Below the pieces are notes generated by a model. The model did not search any database and was not told the DNA's origin. It saw nothing but the letters and a program-made list of their open reading frames with translations. A stretch of 22,058 nucleotides of DNA, taken from the NCBI GenBank assembly GCA_013811975.1, contig JACCUF010000154.1, positions 1 to 22,058 of the forward strand. The letters run 5' to 3'. The stretch comes from Geodermatophilaceae bacterium (GTDB lineage: Bacteria; Actinomycetota; Actinomycetes; Mycobacteriales; Geodermatophilaceae). The first letter of the stretch is position 1. Each line of letters starts with the position of its first letter. Below are positions 16,324 to 22,058 of the stretch, piece by piece. The position numbers and the translations under genes were made by a program.

Positions 16324-18198
16324 CTAGAGGTTCCCAGCGTTAGGACGGCCGGAGGCCGGCCGTGGTTCCGGGTCGGCGTCCCGCCCGGCGGTGTGTCGCC
16401 AGGATGCGTGCAAGGCGGCGTAGGGACCCTCGACGTCCACCAGCGCCGCATGGCTGCCGCGCTGGGCGATCCGGCCCCGATCGACGACGATCACCTCGTC
16501 GGCGCGCTCGGCGGTGGACAACCGGTGTGCAATCGTGACGGTGGTCCGCCCGCGGGTCAGCGTGTCCAGTGCCGTGGTCAGCCGCCGTTCGGTGGCCGGA
16601 TCCACCGCTGAGGTCGCCTCGTCGAGCACCAGCAGATCCGGGTCGGCGACATACGCTCGGGCGATAGCGACCAACTGCCGCTCCCCGACCGACAGCGATT
16701 CCCCACGCTGTCCGACACGGGTTGAGACACCGTGGGGCATACCGGCCAACCAGTCTCCAAGGCGCAGTTCAGCGAAGGCCCGCTCGACCTGCTCATCGGT
16801 GCGGTCCGGCCGGCCGTATCGCACATTGTCAGCAATCGTCGCGTCGAACAGGAACCCATCCTGGGGCACCATCACCACCCGATCCCGCAGCGAGTCGAAC
16901 CGCACACTGTTCAGTGGGACGCCACCGACCCGGACGGTGCCGCTCTTGGGATCCATCAGCCTGGTAAGCAACTTGGCGATGGTCGTCTTACCGGAACCTG
17001 TCTCGCCGACGACGGCAACCCGACGGCCTGGCTCGATGCCGAGATGGATATCGGCCAAGACCTCCGGACCGTTGCCGTAGGCGAAGTGGACGTGCTGGAA
17101 GTTGACCGACAGCGAGCCGGAGGGGAGTTCGACGCCGCTGTCCCCGGGGTCGGCGACGTCGGGCTCGGTGTCCAGGATGTCGAGGACCCGACGGAAGCTG
17201 GCCAAGGCGTTTTGGGCTTCGTTGAGGACCTCGCTCGCCGTGGCCAAGGGGGTGAGGAACAGCGTGACGAGGAAGAGGAACGCGACGACGGTTCCCGCGC
17301 TCAACTCACCTGTTACGCCCAGCATCACGCCAAGGACCACCACACCGGCCGTTGCCACTGCGGCGGCGAACTCGACAGTTGAGAAGAAACCCGCGACCAG
17401 CGACTGCGCTTTGACCGATGAGCGGTAGTGCGCGTCGATGGCGTCGTCCACCCGCGCTGCCGTACGGTCGCCGACGCCGTACGCACGGACCGTGACCGCG
17501 CCGACGACGGACTCGCTGACCGCACCCAGCATTTCCCCGACCCGTTGCCGGACCAATCCGTAGGCCACCGACAACCGGCGTTGGAAGGACCGCACGGCCA
17601 ACACGAGCGGGAAGAAACAGACGTAGACCAGCAGGGTGAGCTGCCAGGAATAGATGGCCATGACAACCGTCGCGATGACGATCTGGCCGAGGCTTACGAC
17701 ACCGAGGATTCCGCCCCATTGCATGAACGTGGACATCTGGTCTACATCGCTGGTCACCCGGGACACGAGGGTGCCGCGACGCTGAGTCTGCTGGTGCAGC
17801 ATCGAGAGGTTGTGTACATGGCCGAAGGCCCGGACCCTCAGGGTCGCCAACGCGCCCTCCGTTGTTCGGAAGACGCGGTAGTTGAGAAAGTAGGCCGCGA
17901 TCCCGGTGAACAGGACTACGCCGAGACAGACAAGTACGGCGGCCTGCACGAACCCGGGATCGGCGCCGCCCTGGGTGGTCAGACCTCGGTCGATGGACTG
18001 CTGGATGGCGATCGGCACCACGACGCGCCCGCTGGTCGCGATAAGGGCCAGGACGAGGGTGACCGGCAGGCCGCGCCGGAGCTCGGGCAGCATCCGGGCG
18101 CCTCGGATCAGCGTCTTGAGAGCCCCGTCGTTGCGGTGTTCCTCGGCGGAGGTCAGCAGGCCTGCATCGGCCAGCTCGTCGCCCTCCTCGGTACTCAT
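16324..18198 (-). CDS. ABC exporter half-transporter, consensus-ATPase subunit
   Basis: The 624-residue protein has an ABC exporter membrane domain (about 45-335, six helices) and a nucleotide-binding domain (about 363-595). Walker A is GETGSGKTT (398-406), the Q-loop glutamine is Gln446, Walker B is LLVLDEATSAVDP with catalytic Glu527, and the switch is AHRLST with His558. The signature loop is LSVGE (502-506), a departure from LSGGQ. This set is complementary to its upstream neighbour, so the two should form a heterodimer with one active and one degenerate ATP site. A Pro/Arg-rich tail of about 25 residues follows. The ATG at 18198 has GGAGG 4 bases upstream and overlaps the stop of a 13-codon ORF. 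Substrate unknown; lipid, drug or peptide export are all possible. Confidence 0.93.
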   Translation of the reverse strand: MSTEEGDELADAGLLTSAEEHRNDGALKTLIRGARMLPELRRGLPVTLVLALIATSGRVVVPIAIQQSIDRGLTTQGGADPGFVQAAVLVCLGVVLFTGIAAYFLNYRVFRTTEGALATLRVRAFGHVHNLSMLHQQTQRRGTLVSRVTSDVDQMSTFMQWGGILGVVSLGQIVIATVVMAIYSWQLTLLVYVCFFPLVLAVRSFQRRLSVAYGLVRQRVGEMLGAVSESVVGAVTVRAYGVGDRTAARVDDAIDAHYRSSVKAQSLVAGFFSTVEFAAAVATAGVVVLGVMLGVTGELSAGTVVAFLFLVTLFLTPLATASEVLNEAQNALASFRRVLDILDTEPDVADPGDSGVELPSGSLSVNFQHVHFAYGNGPEVLADIHLGIEPGRRVAVVGETGSGKTTIAKLLTRLMDPKSGTVRVGGVPLNSVRFDSLRDRVVMVPQDGFLFDATIADNVRYGRPDRTDEQVERAFAELRLGDWLAGMPHGVSTRVGQRGESLSVGERQLVAIARAYVADPDLLVLDEATSAVDPATERRLTTALDTLTRGRTTVTIAHRLSTAERADEVIVVDRGRIAQRGSHAALVDVEGPYAALHASWRHTAGRDADPEPRPASGRPNAGNL

Positions 18199-18236
18199 GA
18201 CTCCTCCGCGGCGAAGAGTGCGTCGTCGGTCGACAT
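18195..18236 (-). other. 13-codon ORF bridging the two ABC genes
   Basis: In the 51-base gap an ATG at 18236 opens MSTDDALFAAEES, and its TGA overlaps the start of the next ABC gene as ATGA. Its opening resembles that gene's own start (MSTEEGDEL). No good ribosome-binding site precedes it. It may be a coupling ORF, a remnant of a duplicated start, or chance. Confidence 0.2.
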
Positions 18237-18249
18237 GGCCCGCGGCACG

Positions 18250-20019
18250 TCAGACACCCACCGCGTCGTAGGCCTGGACGAGCGCGGCGTAGCCCGGCTC
18301 CGTACGCTGCAGCGCCTCGTGACTCCCGCGGGCCATGATCTGACCATCGGCGAGGAAGACGACCTCGTCGGCGAGGGTGATCGTCGCCTTCCGGTAGGCA
18401 ATCACGACGACCGTGGCCGGCCAGCCGGCGCTGCGCAGTCCCGACAGGATGCGTGCCTCCACCGTCGGGTCCACGCTGCTGGTGGCATCGTCCATCAGGA
18501 GTAGACGCGGCCGGCGGACAAGTGCACGGGCAAGGGCGATGCGCTGACGTTGGCCCCCGGACAGGGTGGCACCGCGCTCGCCGACCTGGGTGTCTACCCC
18601 TTCCGGCAGGGCTTCGACGAATTCGTCGGCCGACGCCAATCGCAATGCGTCCCAAACACTTTCAGTGCTATAGTCCGCTCCGAGCGTCACATTGCCGGCA
18701 ACGGTGTCATCGAAGAGGAACGTGGTCTGGGTGACTAGAGTGGCAGCGCGGGTCAGCTCACCCTGACCCAGCGAGCGCACGTCGATGTCGTCCACAAGCA
18801 CCTTGCCGTTGTCTGGGTCGACAAGGCGGACGAGCACGTTGGCCAGTGTCGACTTCCCCGACCCGGTGGGTCCGACGATGGCGATCGAGCGGCCGGCAGG
18901 TACGTCCATGGTGATCCGTTCCAGGGTAGGACTCGGCTGCCCGGCGTACGCGAAGGTCACCTCCTTCGTGGCGAGGTCGGCCGGCCCGTCGCCGCCGGGC
19001 AAGACCTGCGTGCCATAGGGCGTCTCACCCGTCGCCGTCAGCACGTCGGTCACCCGGTCGTTGCCAGCAACCGCCCGCGGTAGTTCACCGAGCACCCAGC
19101 CCAGGGCGCGGATCGGCAGCGCCAGGACGGTGAAAAGATAGGCGATGAAGACCAGATCCTCGGTCGCGGTGTCCCCCGATGCGACCCGGCCGACCCCGAT
19201 GGTCAACACGGCCAGCGTGGCAAGGGTGGGCAGAGACTCCATGATCGGATCGAACAGGCCTCGGACGCGCCCTACCGAGATCAGGCAGTCACGCAGTACG
19301 GCGGTGCGTTCGGCGAAGCGATCGATCTCATGCCGTTCACGTCCGAGGGTCTTCACCACGAGTGCTGCATCGAAGCTCTCGTGCGCGATCTCGCTCACTT
19401 CGGCGCGCAGTTGCTGGGCCCGGCTGATCCGTGGCGACATCACCCGCGAGTAGGCGATGTTGACCGCGAAAACCAGCGGAATGACGACGCCGCCGACGAT
19501 GGCCAGCACCGGGTCGGTCAGGAAGAGCGCAACGATCGTGATGACCAGCATCAGGACGGCTCCGCAGGCGAAGGGAAGGGGTGCGACAAAGAACCAGGCG
19601 GCTTCGACGTCGCTGTTGGCATTGGATAGCAGTTGCCCGGTCGGATGCTGCTGGTGCCAGGACAGCGGGAGCCGCAGGTACTGCCGGGTGACCTGGCGGC
19701 GATATCCGGCCTGCAGGCGATATTGCATGATGCCGGCGAACAACCGGCGCCCGATGATGCCGACGATCTTCAGTATCGCGACCCCGATGATGGCGAGGGC
19801 GGCAACTGCGAGTGCTCCGGTGGTGACGCGTCCTTCGGAGAAGGCCGGCAGGATGACCCGGCCGGTGACAGCTCCCATGACGTAGGCCGATCCCACGCTC
19901 ATAGCCCCGAACAGAGCGCTCCCGAACAGCGCCGCCGCGAAGATCTTGGGTTGGGTGCGGATGCCCTGGCCGATGAGCTGGAAGCCGCGGCGGAGTACGC
20001 GGTCATGCGGGCGTGGCAC
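18250..20019 (-). CDS. ABC exporter half-transporter, degenerate-ATPase subunit
   Basis: The 589-residue protein pairs an ABC exporter membrane domain (about 20-320) with a nucleotide-binding domain. Walker A is GPTGSGKST (383-391), the Q-loop glutamine is Gln431, and the signature is the canonical LSGGQ (486-490). Walker B reads LLLMDDATSSVDP, with Asp511 where the catalytic Glu should be, and the switch His is Tyr542 in IAYRKA. It would bind ATP in its own site but hydrolyse poorly, while its signature completes the active site of the partner. I place the start at GTG 20019, with GGAG 5 bases upstream. A longer frame opens at GTG 20064, but a possible -10 box (TAGGCT) lies inside the added part. 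The gene starts 117 bases after hisF. Confidence 0.92.
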   Translation of the reverse strand: MPRPHDRVLRRGFQLIGQGIRTQPKIFAAALFGSALFGAMSVGSAYVMGAVTGRVILPAFSEGRVTTGALAVAALAIIGVAILKIVGIIGRRLFAGIMQYRLQAGYRRQVTRQYLRLPLSWHQQHPTGQLLSNANSDVEAAWFFVAPLPFACGAVLMLVITIVALFLTDPVLAIVGGVVIPLVFAVNIAYSRVMSPRISRAQQLRAEVSEIAHESFDAALVVKTLGRERHEIDRFAERTAVLRDCLISVGRVRGLFDPIMESLPTLATLAVLTIGVGRVASGDTATEDLVFIAYLFTVLALPIRALGWVLGELPRAVAGNDRVTDVLTATGETPYGTQVLPGGDGPADLATKEVTFAYAGQPSPTLERITMDVPAGRSIAIVGPTGSGKSTLANVLVRLVDPDNGKVLVDDIDVRSLGQGELTRAATLVTQTTFLFDDTVAGNVTLGADYSTESVWDALRLASADEFVEALPEGVDTQVGERGATLSGGQRQRIALARALVRRPRLLLMDDATSSVDPTVEARILSGLRSAGWPATVVVIAYRKATITLADEVVFLADGQIMARGSHEALQRTEPGYAALVQAYDAVGV

Positions 20020-20048
20020 AGCGACTCCGTTCAAGAGGGGATGTCTCC

Positions 20049-20054
20049 AGCCTA
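20049..20054 (-). promoter_or_regulatory. Candidate -10 box for the ABC pair
   Basis: TAGGCT on the minus strand fits TANNNT and would start transcription about 20-25 bases before GTG 20019. The surrounding hisF-ABC gap (20020-20136) has a more AT-rich pocket at about 20062-20100 than the coding DNA. No clear -35 is visible, and I see no terminator after hisF. Confidence 0.3.
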
Positions 20055-20136
20055 CAACCGCCACCGACTACTCATTAGCGTGGGTAATCAGTTGGGTTGA
20101 ACGATCTGGGTGGTGAAGAAGCGCGATCAGGGTCCT

Positions 20137-20916
20137 TCATGTCCGAAGGCGTCGCACCGGGTGCCCGGCGGCACCCAGTGCGACCTTGACCTCGGCAATC
20201 CGCAGCTGCCCGAAATGGAAGACGCTGGCCGCCAGCACCGCGTCCGCTCCCGCCGCGACGGCAGGCTCGAAATCGGCGAGTTGTCCGGCCCCGCCACTGG
20301 CGACCAACGGAACGGAACAGACCGCCCTGGTGGCGGCGATCATGTCCAGGTCATAACCGGCGCGGGTGCCATCAGCGTCCATCGAGTTCAGCAGGATCTC
20401 GCCGACCCCGCGACCGACTGCCTCGCAGATCCAGGCCGAGGCGTCCCGGCCGGTTCCGGTGCGTCCACCGTGGGTCGTGACCTCGAACCCTGACGGTATG
20501 CCCTGGCCCGGCACGCGACGGGCATCGACGGAGAGCACCAGGACCTGGGAGCCGAACTCGGCGGAGATCTCGTCGATCAACTCCGGGCGGAGGACCGCCG
20601 CGGTGTTCACGCCGACCTTGTCGGCTCCGGCGCGTAGCAACCGGTCCACGTCTCTCACCGACCGGATGCCGCCGCCGACCGTCAGCGGGATGAAGACCGT
20701 CTCTGCAGTGCGCCGCACGACCTCGTAGGTGGTTTCCCGCACGTCGGAAGACGCGGTGATGTCGAGGAAGGTGAGCTCGTCAGCGCCTTCGGCGTCGTAG
20801 ATCCTGGCCATCTCCACCGGGTCGCCGGCGTCACGAAGGTCGACGAAGTTCACTCCCTTGACCACCCGGCCCCCGGTGACATCCAGACAAGGGATCACCC
20901 GGACAGCGACGGTCAT
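20137..20916 (-). CDS. hisF: Imidazole glycerol phosphate synthase, cyclase subunit
   Basis: The 259-residue TIM barrel uses ammonia from HisH to convert PRFAR to imidazole glycerol phosphate and AICAR. Key parts are VIPCLDV with catalytic Asp (residue 11), GGGIRS, the second catalytic Asp in LSVDARR, EVTTHGGRTGTG, ILLNSMDADGT and ASGGAG. A short insert (VPGQGIPSG) after SVDARR is slightly longer than I expect for the loop. I use ATG 20916 because MTVAVRVIPCLDV is the family start; ATG 20928, with a weak GAGC upstream, adds four residues and is possible. It follows the Rid gene by 4 to 16 bases. hisH is not in the window and may lie beyond the right edge. Confidence 0.97.
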   Translation of the reverse strand: MTVAVRVIPCLDVTGGRVVKGVNFVDLRDAGDPVEMARIYDAEGADELTFLDITASSDVRETTYEVVRRTAETVFIPLTVGGGIRSVRDVDRLLRAGADKVGVNTAAVLRPELIDEISAEFGSQVLVLSVDARRVPGQGIPSGFEVTTHGGRTGTGRDASAWICEAVGRGVGEILLNSMDADGTRAGYDLDMIAATRAVCSVPLVASGGAGQLADFEPAVAAGADAVLAASVFHFGQLRIAEVKVALGAAGHPVRRLRT

Positions 20917-20932
20917 GCCGGTGGCCATCTGC

Positions 20933-21322
20933 TCATGCCGGCTCGCGGTAGGCGTCGATCTCGACCTCCACGAGGTGATCGGGATGGGCCAGAGCACTCA
21001 CCTCGACCGTGGTGTTGGCCGGAGGGTGATCGGCAAACAGTTCATGGTGGGCGCGGCCGGCCTCCGGTTGACGGGTCATGTCGGTGAGGTAGATCCGGGT
21101 ACGTACGACGTCGGCCACGTCCAAGCCCGCCCGTTGCAGTCCGTCCAGGGCAACGCCGAATGCGGCGACGGTCTGCTGGTACATGTCGTCGACGCCGACC
21201 ACTTCGCCCTCGACTGTTGCCGTAGAGCCTGAAACCAGCACCCAGGGCCCGGCCACCACCGCCCGGCAGTAGCCGACAACCTCTTCCCAGGGGCCGCCCG
21301 AGGAGAGCCTTCGCACACTCAT
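20933..21322 (-). CDS. Rid-family (YjgF/YER057c/UK114) protein lacking the catalytic Arg
   Basis: The 129-residue product is the size and fold class of RidA, a trimeric enzyme that hydrolyses reactive enamine/imine intermediates. Family segments include LVSGSTA, VVRTRIYLTDM (72-82), and the end TTVEVSALAHPDHLVEVEIDA. Aligned by eye to E. coli RidA, the substrate-binding Arg105 (PARSCVEVARL) is Asn103 here (PANTTVEVSAL), while the equivalent of Glu120 is kept (Glu121). Subgroups without this Arg exist and their activity is unclear, so I do not call it RidA proper. The ATG overlaps the hisA stop as ATGA with no Shine-Dalgarno sequence, so it is coupled to hisA. Its place between hisA and hisF suggests a role with histidine intermediates. 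Confidence 0.9.
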   Translation of the reverse strand: MSVRRLSSGGPWEEVVGYCRAVVAGPWVLVSGSTATVEGEVVGVDDMYQQTVAAFGVALDGLQRAGLDVADVVRTRIYLTDMTRQPEAGRAHHELFADHPPANTTVEVSALAHPDHLVEVEIDAYREPA

Positions 21323-22038
21323 CGGAGTGCCGCCAGGGCATCAGGAAGGGTGAAGGCGCCGGCGTAGAGCGCCTTTCCAACGATGACCCCTTCGATTCCT
21401 TCGGGCACCAGACCGGCGAGCACCCGGAGATCATCCAGAGTGGACACTCCACCGCTGGCGATGACCGGCCGGTCCGTGGCGGCACAGACCTTGCCGAGCA
21501 GTTCGACGTTGGGACCGGTCAGGGTCCCGTCGCGATTGACGTCGGTGACGACGTATCGAGCGCAGCCCTGAGCGTCCAACCGTCGCAGAACCTCCCACAG
21601 ATTCCCACCCTCGCGCGTCCAGCCACGGGCCGACAAGGTCTCGCCCCTGACGTCCAGCCCGACCGCGATCTGCTCTCCGTACTCAGCGATGACCCGCGCC
21701 GTCCACTCCGGATCCTCCAGCGCCGCCGTACCGAGGTTTACCCGCGTGCAGCCGGTCGCCAACGCGGCGGTGAGGGAGCCGTCGTCCCGGATACCCCCGG
21801 AGAGTTCCACGTGTACGTCGAGCCTGCCCACTACGTCGGCGAGCAGCTCCCGATTATCCCCTCGCCCGAATGCGGCATCGAGATCGACCAGGTGGATCCA
21901 TTCCGCCCCGTCGAGCTGCCAGGCCAGGGCGGCATCAAGCGGCGAACCGTAGGCGGTCTCGCTCCCTGCCACACCTTGAACCAGGCGCACGGCTTGGCCA
22001 CCCGCCACGTCCACAGCGGGCAGCAGGATCAGGCTCAC
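21319..22038 (-). CDS. priA: Phosphoribosyl isomerase A (bifunctional HisA/TrpF)
   Basis: The 239-residue TIM barrel isomerises ProFAR in histidine synthesis and, in actinobacteria, also phosphoribosylanthranilate in tryptophan synthesis. The acid and base are Asp10 (LLPAVDV) and Asp166 (VVTDVNRDG). The loop ARGW (137-140) carries the Arg and Trp that in M. tuberculosis PriA (Arg143, Trp145) switch between substrates. Other parts are YGSPLDAALAW, VELSGGIRDD, ASGGVSTLDDL and VGKALYAG. Bifunctionality is inferred from family similarity and from the lack of trpF in the trp cluster. The start is GTG 22038, with no good Shine-Dalgarno sequence but a TAGGCT box 6 bases upstream. Only 20 bases of upstream sequence are in the window. 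Confidence 0.96.
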   Translation of the reverse strand: MSLILLPAVDVAGGQAVRLVQGVAGSETAYGSPLDAALAWQLDGAEWIHLVDLDAAFGRGDNRELLADVVGRLDVHVELSGGIRDDGSLTAALATGCTRVNLGTAALEDPEWTARVIAEYGEQIAVGLDVRGETLSARGWTREGGNLWEVLRRLDAQGCARYVVTDVNRDGTLTGPNVELLGKVCAATDRPVIASGGVSTLDDLRVLAGLVPEGIEGVIVGKALYAGAFTLPDALAALR

Positions 22039-22044
22039 CGAGGA

Positions 22045-22057
22045 AGCCTACGAGGCT
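22045..22057 (-). promoter_or_regulatory. TAGGCT box and small inverted repeat before priA
   Basis: AGCCT-ACG-AGGCT is a 5-base dyad, and its inner half holds TAGGCT (22050-22045 on the minus strand), a TANNNT match 6 bases before the GTG. It could be a -10 box of a leaderless transcript or a small hairpin in an operon. The window ends here, so no -35 can be checked. Confidence 0.25.
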
Positions 22058-22058
22058 C

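Noticed and set aside
20933..21322. Calling the Rid protein ridA or an endoribonuclease
   Set aside because: The defining Arg is replaced by Asn, and the old endoribonuclease label of the family is not supported by anything in this sequence.

Overview
The window is GC-rich DNA from an actinobacterium. The support is the gene content and order: a bifunctional PriA-type hisA, a trp cluster without trpF, a Trp-operon-associated membrane protein, an actinobacterial type lgt, and gltBD-pyk-tesB downstream. Mycobacteria have a related his-trp-lgt-pyk-tesB order. The genus cannot be fixed from the sequence; a Frankiales/Jatrophihabitantales/Nakamurellales-like lineage is a guess. Every gene except one ATP-grasp gene lies on the minus strand, so transcription runs from high to low coordinates. 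There is no rRNA, tRNA, CRISPR array, insertion sequence, integrase or phage gene, and no gene-free stretch over 300 bases.

Layout in transcription order. (1) 22038-20137: hisA/priA, a Rid-family protein and hisF; the first two overlap by ATGA. (2) 20019-16324: two half-size ABC exporters with complementary degenerate motifs, predicted to form one heterodimeric transporter. (3) 16202-15450: a four-helix membrane protein with a Pro-Gly-Tyr repeat N-terminus. (4) 15419-9890: hisI, trpE, the Trp-associated membrane protein, trpC, trpB and trpA; hisI/trpE and trpE/membrane protein are joined by ATGA overlaps. (5) 8941-9813: a lone plus-strand ATP-grasp ligase gene, convergent with trpA and divergent from lgt. 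(6) 8898-1: lgt, gltB, gltD, pyk and the 5' part of tesB. gltB/gltD and pyk/tesB overlap and are probably translationally coupled.

How the genes work together. The core is amino-acid biosynthesis. hisI, hisA and hisF encode the early-to-middle histidine steps. trpE, trpC, trpB and trpA make tryptophan. PriA is expected to supply the missing TrpF step, tying the two pathways together. GltBD makes glutamate, which is also the product of the glutamine-dependent steps at HisF/HisH and TrpE/TrpG. hisH, trpD and trpG are outside the window. Lgt, pyruvate kinase and TesB are housekeeping genes found here by conserved order.

Most of the window is ordinary. The parts worth a second look are: the asymmetric ABC pair and the adjacent repeat-bearing membrane protein, placed inside the his/trp cluster; the Rid protein lacking the catalytic arginine; the inserted ATP-grasp gene; and the gltB leader, with a 12-codon ORF whose stop codon sits in a hairpin loop. 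I found no clear evidence of an entirely new system.
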